64,000 bases of DNA, from the NCBI GenBank assembly GCA_040752025.1, contig JBFMFR010000002.1:124001-188000 (forward strand). The letters are read 5' to 3'. Positions 7,502 through 16,900 of the stretch are shown here, piece after piece; positions within the stretch are counted from its first letter, which is position 1; every line of letters starts with the position of its first letter. The notes beneath the pieces are model-generated. The model had not been told where the DNA came from, ran no database searches, and saw only the letters and a list, made by a program, of their open reading frames with translations. The stretch comes from JBFMFR01 sp040752025 (GTDB lineage Bacteria; Chloroflexota; Anaerolineae; Anaerolineales; UBA4823). A program made the position numbers and the translations under genes.

Positions 7502-9703
7502 ATGAAAACTTTCCGTGGAGAAATCCCCAACCATTTCAGCCTGCCGCGCCGTATCAACCGGCTGGGCGAGTTGGCTTATAACCTGTGGTGGACCTGGAAT
7601 CCCGAGGCGCAGCGCCTGTTCTCGCGCATCGATGCCGTACTTTGGGAAAGCGTTTACCATAATCCAGTGCTGTTTTTGCGCAAAGTTGAGCGCTCCCGGC
7701 TGAACGCTGCGACCAATAATCGCTATTACCTGGAATTTTATGACCGGATTTTCCGAGAGTTCGATCAATATATGCAGGCGCAGGAAACCTGGTTCAGCAA
7801 GAAATGCCCGGAGATGAGTGAGCGCCTGATCGCTTATTTTTCGATGGAATTCGGATTGCACGAAACCTTGCCGATCTATGCTGGTGGCCTGGGTGTGCTT
7901 TCCGGCGATCATACTAAGGAAGCCAGCGACCTCGGGTTGCCCTTTGTGGCAATCGGTTTTTTCTATACAGAGGGTTACTTCACCCAGCGTATCACCGAGG
8001 ACGGTTGGCAGGAGGCAGAGTACGCTGCTCATCCATTTGGCGATCTGCCGGTGATGCCATTGTTGGATGAAAACGAAATGCCGTTGATGATCTCGGTAGA
8101 GCTGCCAGGGCGCCAGGTATATGCCCGCATATGGGAAGTGCACGTTGGGCGGGTACCGCTGTATCTGCTGGACAGCAACGTGGAACTCAATGCACCTGCT
8201 GATCGGGCCTTGACCGCGCGTCTGTATAGCAGCGACCTTGACATGCGCATTTCCCAGGAGATCTTGCTGGGGGTTGGGGGCGTGCGTGCTTTGCGGGCCA
8301 TGGATTACCAGCCTTCGGTCTGGCACATGAACGAGGGACACTCGGCATTCCTTTCTTTGGAGCGCATTCGTGAGCTTGTCCACACCGGTTTGAGTTTCGA
8401 GCAAGCCGTTGAGCAGGTGCGAGCCAGAAACGTTTTCACCACGCACACCCCGGTTCCGGCTGGCAATGATGAATTCGCCCTGTGGCTGGTGGATAAATAC
8501 TTCTCGAACCTGTGGACGGAGTTGAATCTGACCCGCGATCAATTCATCAATCTTGCCTATCATCTGGTGAGTTGGGGCGAGGCTTTTAGCATGCCAGCCC
8601 TGGCGTTGAATCTTTCGCAGGGGCGCAACGCTGTGTCGGAGCTGCACGGGCAGGTTTCGCGCAAGATGTGGCAGTATCTGTGGCCAGAGCGGCGCGACGA
8701 TGAGGTGCCGATCACGCATATTACCAACGGTGTGCACACAGGCACCTGGCTGGCGCGGCGGCTGCGGGCGTTGTTGGATCGCTACCTGGGCGCGGGTTGG
8801 ATGGAAGATGCCGACGATCTGGATGTATGGGAGTTGGTGAACAATATTCCAGATGAGCAGTTGTGGGCTGTGCGGCAGCACTTGAAGCGCAAATTAGTGG
8901 CTTATGTACGTGAACGGGCGCGCCAGCGCTGGATGCGCGGCGGTTGGCACCCCGTGCAGGTGGTTTCATCCGGCGTGCTGTTGAACCCGTATGCGCTGAC
9001 GATTGGTTTCGCCCGCCGTTTTGCACCATATAAGCGCGCCAACCTGATTCTGCAGGATGTAGACCGGTTGTTGAAGCTGGTCAATCATCCTGAAATGCCC
9101 GTACAGATCATCTTTGCAGGCAAATCGCACCCCGATCATGAAGGCGGCAAGATGCTGATCCAGGATGTCTACCGCGTGGTCAAACGCGCCGAAAGCGGCG
9201 GGCGCTTGGTTTTCCTGGAAGAATATGACATGAACCTGGCGCGCTACCTGGTCCAGGGCGTAGACGTCTGGCTGAATACGCCGCGCCGCCCGAATGAGGC
9301 TTCAGGCACTTCCGGGCAGAAGGCGGCCGTGAACGGCGTGCTTAATTTCTCTGTGTTGGATGGCTGGTGGCGTGAAGGGTATAACGAACAGAACGGCTGG
9401 GCGATTGGTAAGGATATGGATTATTCCAATTCAGAAGAACAGGATGCAGTGGATGCTGCCAGCCTGTACGATGTGTTGGAAGATGAAATCATCCCGTTAT
9501 ATTATCGCCTGCGTTCCTCGGATGGCTTGCCAGGTGAATGGATCGCTCGCATGAAAGAGTCGATCCGTACGATAGGGCCACAGTTCAGCGCCCGGCGTAT
9601 GGTCAAGGAATATACGGAGCGCATGTATCTGCCGGCTATCCAGGCGATGGATCAACCGCAGGTAGTTTCGGAAGAAAACATTGCTAGCAAGTCGGGGGAA
9701 TAA
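7502..9703 (+). CDS. glgP: Alpha-glucan phosphorylase
   Basis: Predicted PLP-dependent glycogen/maltodextrin phosphorylase that releases glucose 1-phosphate in the cytosol. It has 733 residues, shorter than the classical about 800-residue GlgP and like the Thermotoga/archaeal type. Family features are the N-terminal NLWWTWNPEA, YFSMEFGLHETLPIYAGGLG, HMNEGHSAF, and EASGTSGQKAAVNG, whose Lys is at the PLP-lysine position. ATG 7502 is preceded by AGGCCAGGA. It is divergent from lutA across a 189-base gap. The enzyme would mobilise stored polyglucose. Confidence 0.93.
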   Translation: MKTFRGEIPNHFSLPRRINRLGELAYNLWWTWNPEAQRLFSRIDAVLWESVYHNPVLFLRKVERSRLNAATNNRYYLEFYDRIFREFDQYMQAQETWFSKKCPEMSERLIAYFSMEFGLHETLPIYAGGLGVLSGDHTKEASDLGLPFVAIGFFYTEGYFTQRITEDGWQEAEYAAHPFGDLPVMPLLDENEMPLMISVELPGRQVYARIWEVHVGRVPLYLLDSNVELNAPADRALTARLYSSDLDMRISQEILLGVGGVRALRAMDYQPSVWHMNEGHSAFLSLERIRELVHTGLSFEQAVEQVRARNVFTTHTPVPAGNDEFALWLVDKYFSNLWTELNLTRDQFINLAYHLVSWGEAFSMPALALNLSQGRNAVSELHGQVSRKMWQYLWPERRDDEVPITHITNGVHTGTWLARRLRALLDRYLGAGWMEDADDLDVWELVNNIPDEQLWAVRQHLKRKLVAYVRERARQRWMRGGWHPVQVVSSGVLLNPYALTIGFARRFAPYKRANLILQDVDRLLKLVNHPEMPVQIIFAGKSHPDHEGGKMLIQDVYRVVKRAESGGRLVFLEEYDMNLARYLVQGVDVWLNTPRRPNEASGTSGQKAAVNGVLNFSVLDGWWREGYNEQNGWAIGKDMDYSNSEEQDAVDAASLYDVLEDEIIPLYYRLRSSDGLPGEWIARMKESIRTIGPQFSARRMVKEYTERMYLPAIQAMDQPQVVSEENIASKSGE

Positions 9704-9712
9704 GGTAAATCT

Positions 9713-10240
9713 ATGGAAGTTTTTCTCTCTCCGCAAGCCTGGATAACCGCGGGGATAATTTTTGTCCTGCGCGTTTGTGATATGTCTCTGGACACCATGC
9801 GCGTGCTGGTGGTCATGCGCGGGCGAAAAGGCGCGGCCTGGGTGCTCGGTTTTTTCCAGGCGGCGATCTTTGTGATGGCGATCAGCTCGGTGCTGAAGGA
9901 CCTGGATAACTTGCTGAATGTGTTGGGTTATGCGGCCGGTTTCGCCACTGGGAATGTGGTAGGCATGTTGATTGAAGAGCGCCTGGCGATTGGGCACGCC
10001 CAGTTGAGCATCGTCAGCCCGCGTTTCGGTCCCGCCATCGCCGAGCGAATGCGCCAGGAGGGTTACGCTATCACGGAAATCCCGGCGCGCGGCCGGGACG
10101 GTACCGTATCGTTGCTGACATGTAGCGTGCTGCGCAAGAACGTGGACCGGGTGCACGATATCGTAAAACAAATTGACGTTTCGGCGTTTATCACTGCTGA
10201 GGATGTTCGCCCGGTGCGGCGTGGGTTGTGGCGCGCCTGA
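9713..10240 (+). CDS. UPF0316/DUF2179-family membrane protein (first of tandem pair)
   Basis: A 175-residue protein with three N-terminal hydrophobic segments (about 10-30, 40-60, 68-88), then a soluble domain of about 80 residues. It matches UPF0316 layout and motifs: VCDMSLDTMRVLVVMRGRK, GYAAGFATGNVVGMLIEERLAIG and a C-terminal DUF2179 domain (ITEIPARGRDG, FITAEDVRPV). Function is unknown; the DUF2179 fold has been proposed to bind a ligand. It starts 9 bases after glgP and 3 bases before its paralog, so these three genes are probably one operon. Confidence 0.85.
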   Translation: MEVFLSPQAWITAGIIFVLRVCDMSLDTMRVLVVMRGRKGAAWVLGFFQAAIFVMAISSVLKDLDNLLNVLGYAAGFATGNVVGMLIEERLAIGHAQLSIVSPRFGPAIAERMRQEGYAITEIPARGRDGTVSLLTCSVLRKNVDRVHDIVKQIDVSAFITAEDVRPVRRGLWRA

Positions 10241-10243
10241 TCG

Positions 10244-10765
10244 ATGGGCGAGATGGCGTCATTTTTTCTGTCTGCACTGTTTATTTTTTTGCTGCGTCTG
10301 GTTGACATCTCACTGTACACGGTGCGCATCTTTATGGTGGTGCGCGGTCGCAAAGGCCTGGCAATGTTGTTTGCCTTCTGTCAGGCTTTTGTTTTTGTGA
10401 ATGCCATCCGGGCGGTGCTCTCTGATCTCGGCGATTGGGGCAAAATCTTTGGATATTGCACCGGTTTTGCGACCGGCTTGATTCTGGGGATGCTGATCGA
10501 AGCGCGCCTGGCGATTGGCTTCACGCACTTGCGCATTATCAGTTCGCAACGTGGCGCTGAACTGGCGGAGCACCTGCGGCAGGCAGGCTTTGCTGCCACC
10601 GAGGTGCCGGCGCGCGGCCGAGATGGAGCAGTCTCGCTGTTGATTTGCATAACTTTACGTAAGGACACGAAACAGGTGGTGCACCTCGTGGAAGAACTGG
10701 ACCCGGAAGCTTTCATCACCGCCGAATCAGTGCGCCCGGTTCAGCGCGGTTTCTGGCATCGATAG
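10244..10765 (+). CDS. UPF0316/DUF2179-family membrane protein (second of tandem pair)
   Basis: A 173-residue paralog of the gene just before it. Aligned blocks are near identical in pattern: VDISLYTVRIFMVVRGRKG, GYCTGFATGLILGMLIEARL, ATEVPARGRDGAVSLL and ITAESVRPVQRGFW. It has three membrane segments and a DUF2179-like tail. A second in-frame ATG lies three codons in (MGEM), so the exact start is uncertain. Tandem duplication suggests a heterodimer or divided ligand specificity; function unknown. Confidence 0.83.
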   Translation: MGEMASFFLSALFIFLLRLVDISLYTVRIFMVVRGRKGLAMLFAFCQAFVFVNAIRAVLSDLGDWGKIFGYCTGFATGLILGMLIEARLAIGFTHLRIISSQRGAELAEHLRQAGFAATEVPARGRDGAVSLLICITLRKDTKQVVHLVEELDPEAFITAESVRPVQRGFWHR

Positions 10766-10786
10766 GACTATGCGGGATGATCTGGT

Positions 10787-10802
10787 TGTGACAAATGTCA
10801 CA
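10787..10802. promoter_or_regulatory. CRP/FNR-family type palindrome upstream of the rrf2-cyd operon
   Basis: TGTGACAAATGTCACA is a perfect inverted repeat (7-base arms, AA centre) and equals the TGTGA-N6-TCACA consensus known for CRP-type regulators. Its centre lies about 64 bases before the transcription start predicted from the promoter at 10824-10852, close to the usual class I activator position. Confidence 0.6.
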
Positions 10803-10823
10803 GCTAGATATGACAATTGTGAA

Positions 10824-10852
10824 TTGACTCGCAACTCCGAATCCTTTACGAT
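10824..10852 (+). promoter_or_regulatory. Sigma70-type promoter of the rrf2-cydAB-cydDC region
   Basis: TTGACT (10824-10829), a 17-base spacer and TACGAT (10847-10852) lie upstream of the Rrf2 gene. An 8-base palindrome ACAATTGT just before it (10813-10820) might be part of an Rrf2 operator. Confidence 0.6.
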
Positions 10853-10896
10853 ATTAGTAATCATTGATGGTTTTGGTAAAGGATTGGGAGGTAGTG

Positions 10897-11370
10897 GTGT
10901 TTCGGATCAATCGTCGCACGGATTATTCGATACGCGTCATGATGTGCCTGGCAAAGCGTTCTGTTGGGACGCGCCTGGCGACGCAAACGATTCAGCAGGA
11001 GATGCATATCCCCAGGCCTTTTTTACAGCGTATCATTGCCGATTTGTCGAAAGCGGGGTTGGTGCATACGTATCCGGGACCAAATGGTGGGCTGGAACTG
11101 GCGCACTCGCCTGAGAAGATCAATTTACGCCATATCTGGGAAGCGGTGGAAGGCCCTTTACTGGTGTCGGATTGCCTGAAGTCACCCGGGGAATGCCCAT
11201 TGGATAGCGGCTGCCCGGTGCACTGTCGCTGGCGGCGCATCCAGGCTATGCTGGAGCAAGAACTAGAGGGTGCTACGCTGGCAGAATTGGCTCGAGAGGC
11301 ACTTGCCTTGGCTGCGTTGCCGGGTGAAGTGGCCGCGCAAAAGTTGTATGCTTTGCCAGTAGGCCAGTAA
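10897..11370 (+). CDS. Rrf2-family transcriptional regulator with cysteine cluster
   Basis: A 157-residue winged-helix regulator (FRINRRTDYSIRVMMCLA, then IPRPFLQRIIADLSKAGLV recognition region and PGPNGGLELA wing). Four cysteines at about 93, 100, 106 and 110 in CLKSPGECPLDSGCPVHC resemble the iron-sulfur binding Cys set of IscR/NsrR/RsrR-like members, so sensing of redox state, NO or Fe-S status is likely. GTG 10897 is chosen because GGAGG (10887-10891) sits five bases upstream; longer starts lack a ribosome site. It precedes cydA by 109 bases and probably controls the bd oxidase operon. Confidence 0.85.
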   Translation: MFRINRRTDYSIRVMMCLAKRSVGTRLATQTIQQEMHIPRPFLQRIIADLSKAGLVHTYPGPNGGLELAHSPEKINLRHIWEAVEGPLLVSDCLKSPGECPLDSGCPVHCRWRRIQAMLEQELEGATLAELAREALALAALPGEVAAQKLYALPVGQ

Positions 11371-11479
11371 AACTCGAGGAGGTGCAAAAAGCCACCAGAC
11401 TACTTAGTTGCCAGACGCTTGCGAAATTATGATAAAAAGTATTTTGGGAGTCAGATAATCTCATTCAAGGAGTCAGATC

Positions 11480-12874
11480 ATGGATTCGATCTTACTTGCC
11501 CGATCGCAGTTCGCCATTACTACCGTGTATCACTTTTTCTTTGTGCCTCTGACCTTGGGGCTTTCAGTGCTGGTAGCGATCATGGAAACCATCTATGTTC
11601 GCACCGGTCAAGATGTTTACAAACAAATGGCTAAGTTTTGGGGGAAACTTTTTCTGATCAATTTTGCTATGGGGGTGGTGACCGGCATTGTGCAGGAGTT
11701 CCAGTTCGGGATGAACTGGTCAGAGTATTCTCGCTTTGTCGGAGATATCTTCGGCGCTCCGCTGGCAATCGAGGCTTTGTTGGCCTTTTTCCTCGAGTCG
11801 ACTTTCTTGGGGGTGTGGATTTTCGGTTGGGATAAGCTCTCGAAAGGGTTGCACGCAGTCACCATCTGGCTGGTAGCGATTGGCTCGAACGTTTCAGCCT
11901 TGTGGATCCTGATAGCAAACTCGTTCATGCAGGAGCCGGTGGGTTACGTGCTGCGCAACGGGCGGGCCGAGATGACCAATTTCTTCGACCTTCTGCTCAA
12001 TCCCAACGTGCTGGTGCAGTTCCCCCACACGGTTTTCTCGGGATTTACCACGGCAGCTTTCTTCGTGATGGGCATCAGCGCCTACCACCTGATCAAGAAA
12101 AATAAGCTCGATTTCTTCAAGCGCTCTTTTCAGATTGCCGCGATTGTTGGTATGTTTTCGATCGTGCTGGTAATTTTGAATGGTCACAGCCAGGCGCAGC
12201 ACATGGTTGAAACCCAACCCATGAAAATGGCGGCAACCGAGGCCTTGTGGAACACTGAAGAGCCGGCTTCGTTTTCTCTTCTGACCATCGGCGACCTGAC
12301 GCAAAGGCGCGATGTGTTTTCCATCCGCGTGCCACGTGCGCTCTGCCTGCTGGCTTACGACCGGTTGGATTGCACCATCCAGGGCATCTACGATTTGCAG
12401 CAAGCATACCAGCAAGAGTATGGCGCCGGCAATTACATTCCTCCGGTGGCGATCAGTTACTGGAGCTTCCGAATTATGGTCGGAGCAGGTTTTGCCCTGG
12501 CTGCCCTGGCGCTGTATGCTTTGTTCATGGTGATGGGCGAAATGGCCGAGTTACGGCCGCGCATCCTGGGCGTGTTTGTGTGGGTGATCGCCCTGCCCTA
12601 CATTGCCAATACCAGCGGCTGGCTGCTGACCGAGTTGGGGCGCGCTCCCTGGGTAGTATATGGCCTGATGAAAATCGAGGACGCCATCTCACCCACGGTT
12701 AGCAGCGTGGAAGTGTTGATCACGTTGGTGGGCTTCACGCTGATCTACGGGGCGTTGATGGTGGCGGATATCTACCTGTTGCGTAAGTTTGCCGTGGCAG
12801 GGCCGCAAGATGACGAACCTGTGGAAGAAACCGCGGGTGAGGCGCTGCCATCCCTGGTTGGGGCTCAAGATTGA
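11480..12874 (+). CDS. cydA: Cytochrome bd oxidase subunit I
   Basis: Quinol oxidase subunit that carries hemes b558, b595 and d in the membrane and reduces O2 with high affinity. Conserved ligands are visible: His18 (ITTVYHFFF), His183 (VQFPHTV), Met333 (RIMVGAGF), Glu98 and Glu106 (IEALLAFFLES), and GRAPWVVYG corresponds to the GRxPW motif. At 464 residues it is the short Q-loop type. ATG 11480 follows AAGGAGTCAGATC. The leader contains GGAGTCAGAT twice (11447-11456 and 11469-11478), the second copy including the ribosome site. Confidence 0.95.
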   Translation: MDSILLARSQFAITTVYHFFFVPLTLGLSVLVAIMETIYVRTGQDVYKQMAKFWGKLFLINFAMGVVTGIVQEFQFGMNWSEYSRFVGDIFGAPLAIEALLAFFLESTFLGVWIFGWDKLSKGLHAVTIWLVAIGSNVSALWILIANSFMQEPVGYVLRNGRAEMTNFFDLLLNPNVLVQFPHTVFSGFTTAAFFVMGISAYHLIKKNKLDFFKRSFQIAAIVGMFSIVLVILNGHSQAQHMVETQPMKMAATEALWNTEEPASFSLLTIGDLTQRRDVFSIRVPRALCLLAYDRLDCTIQGIYDLQQAYQQEYGAGNYIPPVAISYWSFRIMVGAGFALAALALYALFMVMGEMAELRPRILGVFVWVIALPYIANTSGWLLTELGRAPWVVYGLMKIEDAISPTVSSVEVLITLVGFTLIYGALMVADIYLLRKFAVAGPQDDEPVEETAGEALPSLVGAQD

Positions 12875-12892
12875 TTTGGATGGAGGTAAACG

Positions 12893-13924
12893 ATGGACCT
12901 GAACACACTCTGGTTCGTTTTGATTGCAGTACTGTACATCGGCTTCTTTGTGCTGGAAGGCTTCGATTTTGGCGTGGGCATCTTGCTGCCCTTCCTGAGC
13001 CTGGATAAGGATGCAGCAGCACAAGATCGCAAGCGCAGGGTGATCATCAATTCGATTGGCCCGCATTGGGACGGCAACGAGGTCTGGCTGCTCACAGCGG
13101 GTGGCGCGACCTTTGCAGCTTTTCCGAATTGGTACGCCACCTTTTTCAGCGGCTTTTACCTGGCGCTGTTCCTGCTGCTCCTGGCTTTGATCGCGCGCGG
13201 CATCGCCTTCGAATTTCGCAGCAAGGATGAGAATCCCAGGTGGCGCAAGTTGTGGGATTGGTGCATCTTTCTGGGCAGCGCCATCCCGGCCTTGTTGTTG
13301 GGCGTGGCCTTCGGCAACCTGGTGAGAGGCGTTCCCATTGATGCTGAGATGAATTACGCTGGCACCTTCTTCACCTTGCTCAACCCCTATGCGCTTCTGG
13401 CAGGAGTAGCCTCGCTGCTGACCATGACCTTGTACGGCGCCATCTTCCTGAGTCTAAAGACGGACGGCGAGCTGCGCCTGAAGGCGCGCGCCCTGGCCTG
13501 GAAGATGTGGATCCCGGCGGTGGTCGGTTTGCTGGTCTTTCTGGTCGCGACCTATTTCGCCACCGATATCCTGGAGCGCCTGGGGTTCGATCCGGGCGTG
13601 GTGCCTTTGACGGGCATCGTCGCGGCCCTGTTAGCTGGCTATTTCATTCGCAAGCAGCGCGAGGGTTGGGCTTTTTTGATGATCGCTGTGAGCATCGCTT
13701 TTGCCCTGGTCACGGCTTTCATCATCATGTTCCCGCGCGTGATGATTTCCAGCCTGGACCCCAGTTACAGCCTGACGATTTATACGGCTTCATCCAGCCC
13801 GTATACCTTGCGCGTGATGACGATTGTGGCTCTAACCTTTGTGCCGATCGTGCTGGCTTACCAGGCGTGGAGCTATTGGGTGTTCCGTAAACGGCTGACA
13901 GTGGACTCGGATTTGCATTACTAG
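12893..13924 (+). CDS. cydB: Cytochrome bd oxidase subunit II
   Basis: Membrane partner of CydA with eight to nine hydrophobic segments and 343 residues, the normal length. The N-terminus LNTLWFVLIAVLYIGFFVLEGFDFGVG, read here in pieces (LEGFDFGVGIL), and IGPHWDGNEVWL are hallmark CydB motifs. It starts 18 bases after cydA behind TGGAGGTAA and ends 4 bases before the cydDC fusion, so all belong to one operon. Confidence 0.95.
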   Translation: MDLNTLWFVLIAVLYIGFFVLEGFDFGVGILLPFLSLDKDAAAQDRKRRVIINSIGPHWDGNEVWLLTAGGATFAAFPNWYATFFSGFYLALFLLLLALIARGIAFEFRSKDENPRWRKLWDWCIFLGSAIPALLLGVAFGNLVRGVPIDAEMNYAGTFFTLLNPYALLAGVASLLTMTLYGAIFLSLKTDGELRLKARALAWKMWIPAVVGLLVFLVATYFATDILERLGFDPGVVPLTGIVAALLAGYFIRKQREGWAFLMIAVSIAFALVTAFIIMFPRVMISSLDPSYSLTIYTASSSPYTLRVMTIVALTFVPIVLAYQAWSYWVFRKRLTVDSDLHY

Positions 13925-13928
13925 AAAT

Positions 13929-16900
13929 TTGGACGCGGTTCGTCTCGATAAGCGCCTCTTCCACCAGGCCCGTAACAGCCGGTTGGCTTTGGCCCTGACC
14001 ATTGGGTTAGGGTTTGCCGGTGGGTTGGTTACGGTATTGCAAGCAGCCTTGCTCAGCCGGGTGGTGGGGCGCGTCTTTTTAAACGGGCAAACGCTGCAGC
14101 AGGTGGGCTCTTTGCTGGGTGTCCTGTTGGGGGTGTTCCTGCTGCGCGCCGCGCTCACCTGGGGCAGCGAGGTTTCTGCCAACGTGGTTGCGCAGCGCGT
14201 GATGGCCAGTTTGCGCAGGCAACTGTTTGAGAAAATCCTGGCCCAGGGACCCGCTTACACCCGCAAAGAACGCACTGGCGAGTTGAGCAGTGTGATGGTG
14301 GAAAGCGTGGATGCGCTGGAAACCTATTTCAGCCAGTACCTGCCGCAACTGGCCCTGGCAGCCCTGGTGCCGGTCACGTTGCTGGCCTTCGTTTTCCCCT
14401 TGGATGCGCTTTCGGGATTGGTCCTGCTGTTGACTGCGCCGCTCATTCCCCTGTTCATGATGTTGATTGGAAACGTGGCGCAGGCGCTCACCTGGCGGCA
14501 GTGGCAGACCCTGGGGCGCATGAGCGCCTACTTTCTGGACGTGCTGCAAGGCCTGGAGACTTTGAAGATGCTGGGGCGCAGCCGCGCGCAAGGCCAGGTG
14601 ATCGAGCAGGTCAGCGAGCGCTTCCGCCAGGTTACGATGGGCGTGCTGCGCGTGACCTTCCTTTCGGCTTTGGTGCTGGAGATGGTTGCAACCTTGAGCA
14701 CAGCCGTCGTGGCGGTGAAGATCGGCCTGCGCCTGTTGTATGGCTGGTTATCCTTCGAGCAGGCCTTCTTCGTGTTGTTGTTGGCGCCGGAATTCTACCT
14801 GCCCCTGCGCCTGCTCGGAACGCGCTTCCACGCCGGGATGTCGGGGGTGGCCGCGGCGCGGCGCATCTTCGAAGTGTTGGAAAGCGGGGGACGGGAGACC
14901 GCAGACAGGTCACAGGAGGTGAAGGACGAGGAGCTAGGACTTACAGATGCAGAAGTTTGGCTTGAAGCGGGAAAGGCTGGGCTGGTTTTTGAAGATGTCT
15001 GGTTTTCCTATGGCGGCGATCGCCCAGGCGATGACCGCCCGGCGCTGCGCGGTATCTCTATGGAGATCCCAGCCGGGCAGCGGGTGGCGCTGGTGGGAGC
15101 CAGCGGCGCCGGAAAGAGTACCATCGCCAGCTTGCTGCTGGGTTTTATCCAGCCCGAGCGAGGGGTGATCCGGGTGGCTGGGCGCCCTTCGAGCGCTACT
15201 ATCCCCTTCGCCAGCGCTGCCTGGCGAGACCAGGTGGCCTGGGTGCCCCAGGAGCCTTACCTGTTCCATGACACGCTGGCGGCCAATATTCGCCTGGGTC
15301 GCCCGGAGGCCAGCATGCAGCAGGTCATCCAGGCTGCCAGATTGGCGCATGCCGATGCTTTCATCCAGGAGCTTCCGCAGGGCTACGAAACGATGGTCGG
15401 GGAGCGCGGGGCGCGTTTGAGCGGCGGGCAGGCTCAACGCATTGCCCTGGCGCGCGCTTTTCTCAAGGATGCGCCGCTGGTGATTCTGGATGAGCCCACA
15501 TCCAATCTGGATCCGCAGCATGAAGCCTTGCTGCAAGACTCATTAGAGCGATTGCTGGCTGGGCGTACGGTCTTGATCATCGCCCACCGCCTGAATACGG
15601 TAGCACGAGCGGATTGCATCATTGTATTGGAAGATGGGCGGATTGTTGAACAAGGCACGCATGCCGGCTTATTGGCGCGCCAGGGTTATTATGCCCGTAT
15701 GCTGGGCGTAGCACAAGAGACGGCCAGGCCTGAAGGGGTTGCCGCTGGGGGCACACCCCAGGCCAGGCAGGCTCCGGCGCCGGTGTTTGTGCAGGATGTG
15801 GCGGGCTTTGATGCTCGCCAGCCAATCCCGATCTTTCCCGATGTCGCCTCGGCCTGGCATCCCCAGGCGCTTTTGCGCCTGTTGCAACTGGCGCTCCCAT
15901 ATAGCGGCTGGATCGCGCTGGCGACCCTGGTGGGTTTTGCCGCGGTCGCCAGTGGTATAGGGTTGATGAGCACTTCGGCTTATATCATCTCGGCCGCGGC
16001 CTTGCGCCCCTCGATCGCTGAGCTTCAGATAGCGATCGTTGGGGTACGCTTCTTTGGCATCGCCCGCGGGGTATTCCGCTACCTGGAGCGCTACTGGTCA
16101 CACCAGGTGACTTTCCGCTTGCTGGCGCGCCTGCGGGTCTGGTTTTACCAGGCCCTGGAACCCCTGGCCCCGGCGCGCTTGCTGCGTTATCGCAGCGGCG
16201 ATCTGCTGGCGCGCATCCTGGGGGATATCGCGCTGCTGGAGAATTTCTACGTACGCGTGTTAGCCCCGCCGTTGGTGGCGCTCCTGGTAGGTCTGAGCGT
16301 GTGCGCCTTTATTGGGAGTTTTGATCCCAGGTTGGGGTGGGCGCTGCTGGTGTTTTGGCTGGCAGCAGGGCTAGGTCTGCCGGCCCTTTTCCTCTGGCTG
16401 GGTAGCGGACCGGGGAAGCAGGTTGTCGAGCAGCGGGCGGCCTTGAGCGCTGCCCTGGTGGACGGTGTCCAGGGCCTGGCGGATTTGCTGGCTTTCAACC
16501 AGGGAGAGCGCCAGGCGCAGCGCCTCCAGGCCTTCAGTCAGGGGTTGATCGAAGCTCAACAACGCATGGCGCGCCTGGCTGGGCTGCAAAGCGCCCTGGG
16601 CGGGCTATCGGCAAACCTGGGGATGTGGTCGGTATTGGGGCTGGCGATCCCGTTAGTGCGCTCGGGGACGATCGATGGCACATACCTGGCGGCGTTGGCG
16701 CTGGCGGCGCTGACCAGTTTCGAGGCTGCTGCGCCGTTGCCCCTGGCGGCCCAATACCTGGGGAGTAATTTGCAGGCTGCCGGACGCTTGTTCGAGGTTG
16801 TAGATATCCAGCCGCAGTCGCCAGACCTGCCTGAGCCTCGAGCCATACGGCCGCCCTTATCCCTGGAAATCAAAGATCTGCGTTTCCGCTATGAGACGCA

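Noticed and set aside
7313..8881. A 523-codon open frame on the minus strand that extends lutA upstream, antisense to glgP
   Set aside because: The translated sequence has no family likeness, the lutA homologous part starts cleanly at ATG 7312, and the plus strand codes for a clear phosphorylase. It is a by-product of codon bias.
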